Source: an uncultured Flavobacterium sp.
GTDB lineage: Bacteria; Bacteroidota; Bacteroidia; Flavobacteriales; Flavobacteriaceae
NCBI GenBank assembly: GCA_946479395.1
Contig: CAMLFV010000134.1
Span: 1 to 7,324 of the forward strand
Direction of reading: 5' to 3'
Length of the DNA: 7,324 nucleotides
Under the pieces are notes generated by a model. The model saw only the letters and a list, made by a program, of their open reading frames with translations. It was not told the origin of the DNA and searched no databases. The position numbers and the translations under genes are program-made. Of the stretch, positions 1 through 5,133 are shown piece by piece (position 1 is the stretch's first letter; each line of letters opens with the position of its first letter).

Positions 1-31
1 CCATTGGTAGGGTTGGGCTGTAGTGGGTATT

Positions 32-73
32 GAGAACAGAGAATAGAGAATGGAGCATAGAACATAGAAAAGA
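32..73. repeat. Degenerate 7-bp tandem repeat (GAGAATA-like)
   Basis: Six consecutive heptamers can be read directly: GAGAACA, GAGAATA, GAGAATG, GAGCATA, GAACATA, GAAAAGA. The consensus is GAGAATA, with one to three differences per unit. There is no coding frame of note across it. It looks like a decayed simple-sequence array at the left end of a repeat-rich intergenic block. Positions 1-31 to its left show nothing I can assign. Confidence 0.7.
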
Positions 74-89
74 GTAGGAAATTCTTTGC

Positions 90-120
90 TTTTTGAGACT
101 CCTACGGAGTGACAAATCGG
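90..120. repeat. Hairpin intergenic repeat, family A, copy 1
   Basis: A TTTTTGAGA-type lead is followed by ACTCC-TAC-GGAGT (stem 98-102 with 106-110) and then GACAAA. The same element recurs at 301-322 and, in inverted orientation, at 2625-2654. The stem is a perfect 5-bp inverted repeat with a 3-nt loop. Similar 'actcctacggagtgacaaa' elements are, from general knowledge, abundant between flavobacterial genes; their function is not established. Confidence 0.7.
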
Positions 121-169
121 ATCAGATGCTGCACTTCGACTGGGCTCAATGACCGTTAATTGTTGATTT

Positions 170-205
170 GGTTGCTGAGCTTGTGGTTGCTGAGCTTGTC
201 GAAGC
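170..205. repeat. 15-bp tandem duplication within a short intergenic repeat
   Basis: The 15-mer GGTTGCTGAGCTTGT occurs twice head to tail (170-184 and 185-199), followed by CGAAGC. The second unit can fold GCTT-GTCG-AAGC. The upstream stretch 133-155 (CTTCGACTGGGCTCAATGACC) is related in style to the reverse complement of this element and may be another member of the same class. Confidence 0.65.
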
Positions 206-254
206 ATGGTGTGTAATTTATTTTTCATAGTTATGTATGTTGTTGAATCGTTGA

Positions 255-271
255 TCCCGATTAGCTCGGGA
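255..271. repeat. Hairpin repeat, family B, copy 1 (TCCCGA-TTAGC-TCGGGA)
   Basis: A perfect 6-bp stem (255-260 with 266-271) encloses a 5-nt loop. A related element at 379-398 (ATCCC...GGGAT) follows the same flanking word GTTGTTGAATCG. There is no T-tract on either side, so it is not an obvious intrinsic terminator. Confidence 0.6.
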
Positions 272-300
272 CAAGTTATGTTTAATTGTTGATTTGTTTA

Positions 301-322
301 GAGACTCCTGCGGAGTGACAAA
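301..322. repeat. Hairpin intergenic repeat, family A, copy 2
   Basis: GAG followed by ACTCC-TGC-GGAGT (stem 304-308 with 312-316) and GACAAA. It differs from copy 1 by a single base, in the loop (TAC to TGC), while the stem is unchanged. It is in the same orientation as copy 1. Confidence 0.7.
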
Positions 323-375
323 CTGTATATTTTGTTGATCTGTTGAGTTGTTGAATCGGTTAATCGTTAATTTTT

Positions 376-400
376 GAGATCCCTCGTTACCTCGGGATGA
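376..400. repeat. Hairpin repeat, family B, copy 2
   Basis: ATCCC (379-383) pairs with GGGAT (394-398) around a 10-nt loop, led by GAG as in family A. It resembles the element at 255-271. The TTTTTGAGA lead is the same as in the family A copy at 90-120, so families A and B probably share one flanking module. Confidence 0.5.
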
Positions 401-407
401 ATTTTGA

Positions 408-436
408 CTTCTCGATACACTTCGCTACTCGAAGTG
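408..436. repeat. Hairpin repeat, family C (CACTTCG-CTACT-CGAAGTG)
   Basis: A perfect 7-bp stem (418-424 with 430-436) and a 5-nt loop, preceded by CTTCTCGATA. It lies just past the terminator of the minus-strand remnant at 454-489. On either strand it lacks a T-run, so it is called as an intergenic repeat rather than a terminator. Confidence 0.6.
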
Positions 437-453
437 ATGTATAAAAATAATAA

Positions 454-489
454 AAAAGGTGTTAAAAGCATACACTTTCAACACCTTTT
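454..489 (-). terminator. Rho-independent terminator of the T9SS-protein remnant
   Basis: Reading the minus strand, AAAAGGTGTT pairs perfectly with AACACCTTTT (480-489 with 454-463). A 16-nt loop can form a further AAAG/CTTT stem, and a T-run continues after the hairpin. It begins 11 nt past the stop codon of the sorting-domain fragment, so it is the native terminator of that truncated gene. The A-run on the other side could let it work on the plus strand too, but no plus-strand gene feeds it. Confidence 0.85.
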
Positions 490-500
490 AGTATTAATGG

Positions 501-746
501 TTATTTTTTAATTAATTTTTGTTGTGCTATTACGTTGCCACCTGCGTGCAGGTTTACCATATAGGTACCTGCTGCCAAATGGCTTACGTTTAACTGTACT
601 TCGCCTTTGGTACCACTTACCTGCTGTTGCAGCAGTTGTGCGCCTTTAAGGTTGTACACCGTTACAGCGGTGGCATTTTGAGTGCCGGTATCGTATAATA
701 CCGTGGCTACATCAACCGCCGGGTTAGGTGCCACTACAAAGTTTGT
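501..746 (-). pseudogene. 3' remnant of a T9SS-secreted protein (C-terminal sorting domain)
   Basis: About 80 codons encode a classic type IX secretion C-terminal sorting domain. It has the VVAPNPAVD opening motif (family form: YPNPA), a middle VTVYNLKGAQLL strand, the LAAGTYMVNL strand motif, and a Lys-rich end KLIKK. In intact proteins this domain follows a signal peptide and a large cargo region and directs export and surface attachment through the Por/T9SS machinery. Here nothing precedes it. The frame meets a TGA at 759-761, directly upstream of a TTG (756-758), and no signal peptide is available. The open frame therefore cannot yield a secreted protein. I read it as the stranded 3' end of a deleted gene, joined to the ABC ATPase fragment described separately. 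The terminator at 454-489 is retained. The sorting-domain identity is strong; the identity of the lost cargo is unknown. Confidence 0.85.
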
Positions 747-826
747 CCGTTTGAACAATCAATATCAGGAAAATGGAATTTTTGCGTAGCCGAATAGGAA
801 AAAGTAACGTTTTGCGTTTTAATCAT
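734..826 (-). pseudogene. 5' fragment of an ABC-transporter ATP-binding protein gene
   Basis: From ATG at 824-826 a 30-codon frame reads MIKTQNVTFSYS...KFHFPDIDCSNGQTL and then stops at TAG (734-736). This matches the start of Bacteroidota ABC ATPases of the LolD-like type: a beta strand 'vsFSYs', then 'F.FPDI.c..G..L', which normally leads straight into the LLI.GNSGxGKTTLL Walker A motif. Here the sequence breaks before Walker A and continues, in a different frame, as the T9SS sorting domain. ATP binding is therefore impossible and the fragment is non-functional. It overlaps the T9SS remnant by about 13 bp because the junction word is shared. The assignment rests on recognising the N-terminal pattern, not on a database search. 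Alternatives are a chance short frame (unlikely given the match to the family) or a misassembly. Confidence 0.65.
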
Positions 827-849
827 TTTTCATGCTTTTAAACGGTATG

Positions 850-856
850 CAAGATA
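850..856 (-). promoter_or_regulatory. Possible degraded -7 element for the ABC ATPase fragment
   Basis: On the minus strand TATCTTG lies 23 bases before the ATG at 826. It resembles the Bacteroidota -7 box TAnnTTTG with one T missing. Its position fits a promoter for the ABC fragment, but no convincing -33 box is visible. Weak call. Confidence 0.3.
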
Positions 857-903
857 GTGAATATTCTGCGGATAAAATAAACTGCTAAATGTAAATAAAG
901 CTT

Positions 904-922
904 AAATTTAGGTTCTAAATTT
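904..922. promoter_or_regulatory. Perfect 8-bp inverted repeat upstream of the lipoprotein gene
   Basis: AAATTTAG (904-911), GTT (912-914), CTAAATTT (915-922). It ends 7 nt before the ATG at 930, where it would cover the ribosome-binding region or act as an operator. TAAATTTA (903-910) and TAAATTTT (916-923) each resemble the TAnnTTTG -7 box in seven of eight positions. In such AT-rich DNA the palindrome could arise by chance. Confidence 0.35.
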
Positions 923-929
923 TTCATTT

Positions 930-1259
930 ATGAAGCATATTATTTTAGTATTATTAATTGTATTTTTAATTCAATCTTGTGATTGTCGACAAAATGTATC
1001 AGGCAAAATAATCGACGAAAACAATAATCCAATAGAAAATGTTGAGATTCAAAACATAAAAAAAAAATATTCAAACGATCTAACAGATACTAATGGTGAA
1101 TTTAATTTAACTGCAATAAGCGGTGGATTAGCATGTCCGCCAATGAAAATATCTATATCTAAACAAGGATATAATACTTTAGAAACATCAATAAAAAATG
1201 GCGGTTATAAAAAGATAAAACTGAAAAAATCTACAAAATATCATCATCGGCAAAACTAA
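930..1259 (+). CDS. Small lipoprotein with carboxypeptidase-regulatory-like domain
   Basis: The 109-aa product starts with a type II signal peptide (KH, then a hydrophobic run, lipobox LIQSC). Cleavage would leave lipidated Cys17, followed by Asp and a second Cys. Residues ~22-98 fit the CarboxypepD_reg-like beta-sandwich: VSGKIIDENNNPIENVEI, then TDTNGEFNL, then ISKQGYNTLE. Such domains occur in Bacteroidota surface proteins and TonB-dependent receptors, but a free-standing lipoprotein of this size has no assigned role, so the function is unknown. It is probably anchored in the outer membrane. It is visibly richer in A and T than radC or the DUF1287 gene and uses many AAA, AAT and ATA codons, which suggests recent acquisition or relaxed selection. 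Its last 29 bp overlap the convergent radC 3' end, so the C-terminal tail STKYHHRQN is read from antisense radC sequence and may have arisen by stop-codon loss. Confidence 0.75.
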   Translation: MKHIILVLLIVFLIQSCDCRQNVSGKIIDENNNPIENVEIQNIKKKYSNDLTDTNGEFNLTAISGGLACPPMKISISKQGYNTLETSIKNGGYKKIKLKKSTKYHHRQN

Positions 1260-1929
1260 AATAACCAATTTGGGTAATAATTAAATGATCGAGCAGTTTA
1301 ATATCCAAACTATTGCCTGCCAGCTTAATTTTCTGTGTTATATCTTTATCGGCACCACTTGCAATTAATTGTCCCGACGGATGGTTGTGCACCAAAATTA
1401 AAGCCGTAGCCAAATGTTCCAAAGCAGTTTTAAACAACATACGAATATCAACAATAGTCTGCGTTAATCCACCTTTGCTTAACTGCAATTTGTAAATTAC
1501 TTTGTTGCTGTTGTTTAACAATAAAACCCAAAATTCCTCGTGTGGTAAATCGCCAATTATGGGTTGCATTAGTTTAAATACATCTTCTGAAGATGTAATT
1601 TTTGTGAGTTCTTTGGTTTCCGATAACTGCAAACGCTTCGCTAGTTCTAACGCAGCCACAATAGTTATGGCTTTTGCTTCGCCAATGCCTTTAAACTGCA
1701 TTAACTGCTGAATACTTTGCTTTTGCAACTGATGCAACTGATTGTTATTTTGCTGTAAAATACGCTTGCATAATTCAACCGCACTTTCATTTCGGCTGCC
1801 CGATCCTATTAAGATAGCAACCAATTCGGCATCACTTAACGCATTTTTGCCTTTGTACAATAATTTTTCGCGTGGCTGATCGTCTTCAGACCAATTTTTT
1901 ATGGAGAAATGTTTACCTTCGTTACTCAT
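1231..1929 (-). CDS. radC: RadC family JAB-domain protein (UPF0758)
   Basis: The 232-aa product is full length for the family. The N-terminal part carries the usual IKNW.EDDQPREKLL..G opening. A helix-hairpin-helix-like stretch follows at ~78-100 (FKGIGEAKAITIVAALELAKRL), implying DNA contact. The C-terminal half is a JAB1/MPN metalloprotease-fold domain with a complete JAMM zinc motif H-x-H-x7-S-x2-D: His181, His183, Ser191, Asp194 within HNHPSG. A conserved Glu lies at 131/132 (HEEFWVLLLN). The in vivo role is unsettled: the historical DNA-repair link in E. coli was later attributed to another gene, and homologues occur near mobile elements and competence genes. I chose ATG at 1927-1929 because MSNEGKHFSIKNW matches family starts; the TTG two codons upstream is less likely. 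The gene is divergent from the DUF1287 gene (28 bp apart) and overlaps the convergent lipoprotein gene by 29 bp. Confidence 0.93.
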   Translation of the reverse strand: MSNEGKHFSIKNWSEDDQPREKLLYKGKNALSDAELVAILIGSGSRNESAVELCKRILQQNNNQLHQLQKQSIQQLMQFKGIGEAKAITIVAALELAKRLQLSETKELTKITSSEDVFKLMQPIIGDLPHEEFWVLLLNNSNKVIYKLQLSKGGLTQTIVDIRMLFKTALEHLATALILVHNHPSGQLIASGADKDITQKIKLAGNSLDIKLLDHLIITQIGYFSFADDDIL

Positions 1930-1957
1930 GCCCAACTAATTAACGTTTTATAAATAT

Positions 1958-2614
1958 ATGAAAGTATTTTTGTTTTTGATGTTTTCTATTCTGATAAGTT
2001 CGTGTACTTTGAAAAGTCAGGAAGGTGCTGATATTGCTGTATTTTCATCTGATGAAACAACGATAAAGAAAGATACAATTAACGATGATGTTTCTGATTT
2101 TAGAAAAAATCTTTCTGAAAAAGCACTTTCTATTATTGATCCTTCGGTTCGATATACGCCAGATTATGTAAGCATTAGTTATCCGAACGGTGATGTACCT
2201 GCGAAAACCGGAGTTTGTACCGATGTTGTGATTAGATCGTACAGAAAGTTAGGAATTGATCTGCAAAAAGAAGTGCATGAAGATATGCGTGCGAATTTTA
2301 GTATCTACCCTAAAAATTGGGGTGCTACAAAAACCGATACCAATATTGACCACAGACGTGTGCCTAATTTAGAAACTTTTTTTAGAAGAAAAGGAAAGAA
2401 ATTACGCGTAACGCAAAACGCAGACGATTATAAAACCGGAGCAATAGTTACCTGGATGATTAATGATAAACTGCCACATATTGGCATTGTTACCAACAAA
2501 CTTTCAAAAGACGGTAAACGCAGATTGATTGTTCACAACGTTGGCAGCGGACAAGTTTTAGAAGACTGTTTGTTTAAATACACTATTGTAGGGCATTTTG
2601 TTTATGAGGGATAA
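1958..2614 (+). CDS. DUF1287 family lipoprotein (NlpC/P60-like fold, putative amidase)
   Basis: The 218-aa product begins with a short type II signal peptide and the lipobox LISSC, so Cys16 is the probable lipidation site and the protein probably faces the periplasm. A low-complexity acidic linker (~20-48) precedes the DUF1287 domain (~50-218). Signature segments are visible: GVCTDVVIRSYRKLGIDL with candidate nucleophile Cys87, NIDHRRVPNLETFF (~129-142), GAIVTWMIN, LPHIGIVT with His174, and IVHNVGSG with His193/Asn194. A Cys plus downstream His arrangement fits the circularly related NlpC/P60 hydrolase fold, but the substrate of the DUF1287 family is not established. Peptidoglycan peptides are a guess. 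It has its own start 28 bp from divergent radC, so its promoter must lie partly inside radC. The 41-bp gap to the convergent regulator gene holds a hairpin repeat. Confidence 0.88.
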   Translation: MKVFLFLMFSILISSCTLKSQEGADIAVFSSDETTIKKDTINDDVSDFRKNLSEKALSIIDPSVRYTPDYVSISYPNGDVPAKTGVCTDVVIRSYRKLGIDLQKEVHEDMRANFSIYPKNWGATKTDTNIDHRRVPNLETFFRRKGKKLRVTQNADDYKTGAIVTWMINDKLPHIGIVTNKLSKDGKRRLIVHNVGSGQVLEDCLFKYTIVGHFVYEG

Positions 2615-2624
2615 ATTTTCATCC

Positions 2625-2654
2625 TATTTTGTTATTCCGTAGGAATCTCAAAAA
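2625..2654. repeat. Hairpin intergenic repeat, family A, copy 3 (inverted)
   Basis: Read on the minus strand it is TTTTTGAGA, then ATTCC-TAC-GGAAT (plus-strand stem 2634-2638 with 2642-2646), then AACAAA. It aligns with the copy at 90-120. Both stem arms changed together (ACTCC/GGAGT to ATTCC/GGAAT), so pairing is preserved. It fills most of the 41-bp gap between two convergent genes and could act as a weak bidirectional terminator. Confidence 0.7.
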
Positions 2655-2655
2655 C

Positions 2656-3372
2656 TTAATCAATATTCAATGAACCGTTTGAGTATTTATCGAAAAAATC
2701 TTTTTTGTACACATCGCCCAAAGGAATTTCGGCATCGTTGATATACAAGGTGTGATTGGTAAACGAATCGATATAATCTAAATTAATCACATACGATTTA
2801 CTTACGCGCTGAAAATAATTTTCAGGCAATTTCTGATGGATACTTTTCAAATTCATTGCCGTAATAAGTTTTTGGTTTTGGGTATGAATAATCACATAAT
2901 CTTTTAAGCCTTCTACAAACCAAATATCTTTAAAATAAATTTTATGGTAACGACGGTCGGCTTTTATAAACAAAAAATCGGTGGTGTTTGATTCTATCGT
3001 ATTTTTTTGTTCAGCAAGTAAATCTATATATAAAGTGGCTTTTTTAACGGCTTTGTCTAATCGGTTAACATCAATTGGTTTCAGCAAATAATCAATCGCA
3101 TCAAACTCATAACTTTTTAAAGCGTACTGTGGATAAGCCGTTGTAAAAATAATCAGCGTTTTTTCGGGTATCTGCATGGCAAATTCCAAACCGTTCATTA
3201 GAGGCATTTCAATATCAAGAAAAATCAAATCAACATCATTTTCCTTAATAAAATCCAAGGCTTTTATGGCTGTAGAAAATTTAGCTTTAATCTCTATGTT
3301 CGATATTTCGCTTAAAAGTGCCTGCAATTCTTCGCGTGCCAAAGGTTCATCATCTATTATAATACAGTTCAT
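2656..3372 (-). CDS. LytR/AlgR-type response regulator (REC-LytTR)
   Basis: The 238-aa product has the usual two-domain layout. Residues 1-~115 form a receiver domain: acidic pocket Asp7/Asp8, phospho-acceptor Asp53 in LIFLDIEMP, switch Thr77/Thr78 (IIFTTAY), and Lys98 in YLLKPI. Residues ~132-235 form a LytTR DNA-binding domain with WFVEGLKDYVIIHT, FQRVSKSYVINLDYI and IPLGDVYKK motifs. It should bind DNA as a dimer, usually at paired direct repeats, after phosphorylation by the kinase encoded immediately upstream. Its ATG overlaps the kinase stop codon (ATGA, 3369-3372), so the two are translationally coupled and very likely cognate. It is transcribed from the kinase promoter. All key residues are present. 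The regulated genes are unknown; the nearby divergent cyclase operon is a candidate. Confidence 0.95.
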   Translation of the reverse strand: MNCIIIDDEPLAREELQALLSEISNIEIKAKFSTAIKALDFIKENDVDLIFLDIEMPLMNGLEFAMQIPEKTLIIFTTAYPQYALKSYEFDAIDYLLKPIDVNRLDKAVKKATLYIDLLAEQKNTIESNTTDFLFIKADRRYHKIYFKDIWFVEGLKDYVIIHTQNQKLITAMNLKSIHQKLPENYFQRVSKSYVINLDYIDSFTNHTLYINDAEIPLGDVYKKDFFDKYSNGSLNID

Positions 3373-4472
3373 AACGGAATGCTTAAATTAACAATATATT
3401 CTTTTGGATTGTTGGTAATATTTAACTGGTAATTATTGCGGTATAATAATTCTAAACGTCTTTTAATATTCGCCAAGCCCAAACCATTGCTTTTGTTTTT
3501 TGAATGATGTTGGTTTTCTTCGGTTTTTGAATTGATACACACAAAATGCAGTTGCTTATCTTTAATATCGATACTTATCTTTACAAACGTTTCATCGCCA
3601 TTAGGATCTACGCTGTGTTTTATGGCATTTTCTATAAAAACGGTAAATAATCCTGGCGAAATAAAAGTGCTGTTCAGGGTGTTTTTATCGATATGATTTT
3701 CAATTTCAACCTTAAAATTATCTTTACGGATTTGTTCCAGATTTAAAAAGTTCGAAATAAACTCTAATTCTGATGCTAGAATAATGCGTTCGCCACTGTT
3801 TTCGTACAACTGATATCTTAAAAATTCTGACAAACGAATAATTACCGTGTTTGCCATTTCGGGATTTGTACGGATCAATGCTTTTACGTTGTTCAACATA
3901 TTAAACAAAAAATGCGGACTTACCTGATTTTTCAATTCGTTTAATTCCATAGCAAACGTAATGTTGTTTAATTCGGTAATACGTTCGTTATCTTTAAGCC
4001 AGCGCTGCAATAATTTTATAGTTGTTGAAACCGAAATTAACGATGCACAAATTACAATAACACCATAAAAGTCGGCTTTTCTAGTTCGTTCACTATGAAC
4101 CAGTTTATGGGCTTCTACATAATCTTGATGTAAATGCAGATTGAAATAGTTCTCATGAAAATAACTTAAAATTTGCACACCAGAAACAGCCAGCAAAATT
4201 AAAAAAACAGCATATCCTAAATATTTAGATCTAAACAAAAAACACGGCACCAACACATACATATTTACGTAAAACATAAATACAAAAATTATGTAAACAG
4301 TTGCTGCAGCGTAATATCCGTACGGCGTTCCGTACGAATCTACAAAACTACCACCATAAAGCATCAAGAAAAAAACCGTTAAAAACAACACATGTCGTTT
4401 AATTCGGTAACGTTTATCAATTAAAAAATCTAGCACTTTTTTATCTCTGTAATCCTGACATTCTGCAATCAT
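3369..4472 (-). CDS. LytS/YehU-type sensor histidine kinase (four-helix membrane sensor)
   Basis: From ATG at 4470-4472 the product is 367 aa. Four hydrophobic segments lie at about 27-44, 55-78, 86-105 and 134-153, with no large periplasmic domain. The sensor therefore probably detects a membrane-associated or small-molecule cue. After a linker (~154-180), the His_kinase domain (PF06580) carries the phospho-acceptor His187 in KNQVSPHFLFNMLNN. The ATPase part has the N box FIENAIKHS (279-287) and G box NGLGLANIKRRLELL (329-343). It is the phosphodonor for the overlapping downstream LytTR regulator. A GTG and a TTG lie in frame two and one codons upstream. The ATG is preferred because it sits about 16-18 nt downstream of the likely transcription start given by the TAACTTTG box, while the GTG would leave almost no leader. 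The stimulus cannot be inferred. Confidence 0.94.
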   Translation of the reverse strand: MIAECQDYRDKKVLDFLIDKRYRIKRHVLFLTVFFLMLYGGSFVDSYGTPYGYYAAATVYIIFVFMFYVNMYVLVPCFLFRSKYLGYAVFLILLAVSGVQILSYFHENYFNLHLHQDYVEAHKLVHSERTRKADFYGVIVICASLISVSTTIKLLQRWLKDNERITELNNITFAMELNELKNQVSPHFLFNMLNNVKALIRTNPEMANTVIIRLSEFLRYQLYENSGERIILASELEFISNFLNLEQIRKDNFKVEIENHIDKNTLNSTFISPGLFTVFIENAIKHSVDPNGDETFVKISIDIKDKQLHFVCINSKTEENQHHSKNKSNGLGLANIKRRLELLYRNNYQLNITNNPKEYIVNLSIPL

Positions 4473-4494
4473 CAACACAAAAAAATTTATGCTG

Positions 4495-4502
4495 CAAAGT
4501 TA
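4495..4502 (-). promoter_or_regulatory. -7 box TAACTTTG of the kinase-regulator operon
   Basis: On the minus strand TAACTTTG exactly matches the Bacteroidota -7 consensus TAnnTTTG, 22 bases before the kinase ATG. TTTG and GGTTG words lie farther upstream but at spacings that are too long or too short for a standard -33 box. Position and exact match make this the best promoter in the window. Confidence 0.7.
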
Positions 4503-4564
4503 AGGCTTCTTTTACAACCACTTACCTATATTATACAAACTGCCCAATTTATTATATAAAACCA

Positions 4565-4629
4565 TTCACGTTTCTGTTTGGTATAAAAAAAGTGGGGTTT
4601 CATCTAAAAACTGCATTTCACGTGGCTGT
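4565..4629. promoter_or_regulatory. Candidate operator: TTCACGTnnCTGT direct repeat, 52-bp period
   Basis: TTCACGTTTCTGT (4565-4577) and TTCACGTGGCTGT (4617-4629) match at 11 of 13 positions and start 52 bp apart, close to five DNA helical turns. They lie in the ~190-bp region shared by the divergent kinase-regulator and cyclase operons. The second copy lies just upstream of the possible -7 box at 4636-4643. Direct repeats of this size are the usual target type for LytTR proteins, though normally spaced more closely. This is inference from position and pattern. Confidence 0.4.
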
Positions 4630-4635
4630 ATTTAA

Positions 4636-4643
4636 TTCCTTTG
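4636..4643 (+). promoter_or_regulatory. Possible -7 box (TTCCTTTG) of the cyclase operon
   Basis: TTCCTTTG matches the TAnnTTTG consensus at seven of eight positions and lies 25 bases before the ATG at 4669. A GAAGG ribosome-binding sequence follows at 4661-4665, only 3 nt from the start codon. No clear -33 TTG is visible; the repeat at 4617-4629 occupies that region, as might be expected if the promoter is activator-dependent. Confidence 0.4.
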
Positions 4644-4668
4644 CAACTGTATTTAAACAAGAAGGTTT

Positions 4669-5109
4669 ATGAATATTGATACTTTTCAAACATTTTTAGA
4701 ACGAATAGATCCTACTTTAACCAAAGAGGAAAAGAAAGATAAAATAGTGCAAATTGCCGATATTAGCTTATTTACCCAATGTTACAACACCCAGATAACT
4801 TTTATGGGTTGTATTGAATACGATATTAATATTATAGAACAAAACGGCATTAAAACCGGTATTTTGTTTTGCGATTTAAACAAATTAAAAAAAGATTCAT
4901 TTAACCCGTGGTTGTACACTCCGTTTTCGTCACCGTTTTTTAGATCACAGATAAATGTCGATGATTTTTGGTTTGTTTTTGTTGAAGAAACCATCAATAC
5001 ACCTTTTAAAAAGTTCATTGAATTTATAGAAGACAACCATTTAACCAATTATTACAGCAAGATATTTTTACTGAGTTATTTTGAATCAAAACTACACCAA
5101 TTAAAATAA
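4669..5109 (+). CDS. Hypothetical protein, first gene of the cyclase operon
   Basis: A 146-aa soluble-looking protein with no signal peptide or membrane segment. I do not recognise its family. The N-terminal third is charged and helical in character (FQTFLERIDPTLTKEEKKDKIVQIADIS). The middle contains alternating hydrophobic strands (ITFMGCIEYDINII, GIKTGILFCDLNKL). An aromatic-rich segment follows (~79-108: NPWLYTPFSSPFFRSQ, DDFWFVFVEE), then a helical C-terminus (FIEFIEDNHL..YYSKIFLLSYFESKL). Three cysteines are scattered with no metal motif. The ATG is preceded by GAAGG. Only 24 nt separate it from the next gene, and the cluster continues into the cyclase, so co-expression is likely. It could be a regulator or partner of the cyclase, but nothing in the sequence proves this. 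Confidence 0.75.
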   Translation: MNIDTFQTFLERIDPTLTKEEKKDKIVQIADISLFTQCYNTQITFMGCIEYDINIIEQNGIKTGILFCDLNKLKKDSFNPWLYTPFSSPFFRSQINVDDFWFVFVEETINTPFKKFIEFIEDNHLTNYYSKIFLLSYFESKLHQLK

Positions 5110-5133
5110 TAATTGTTTAACGATTGAATAGAT

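Larger units (their letters stand above)
156..296. repeat. Pair of exact 15-bp direct repeats (TTAATTGTTGATTTG)
   Basis: TTAATTGTTGATTTG is present identically at 156-170 and 282-296. In each case it lies beside one of the hairpin elements. It appears to be a spacer sequence that travels with the intergenic repeats. A second shared word, GTTGTTGAATCG, occurs at 239-250 and 347-358. Together these indicate that the block grew by duplication of repeat-plus-spacer units. Confidence 0.6.

Noticed and set aside
90..322. Repeats at the left end as a CRISPR array
   Set aside because: Repeat units are of several unrelated types, unequal spacing and short; there are no regular spacers and no cas genes nearby.
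1313..1711. Plus-strand open frames inside radC (60 and 69 codons)
   Set aside because: They are antisense to a gene with complete family motifs, and their translations show no recognisable domain.
1930..1935. TTG at 1933-1935 as the radC start
   Set aside because: The ATG two codons later gives the usual family N-terminus.
4782..5048. 88-codon minus-strand frame opposite the 146-aa gene
   Set aside because: The plus-strand frame has a ribosome-binding sequence and operon spacing; the minus frame has neither.
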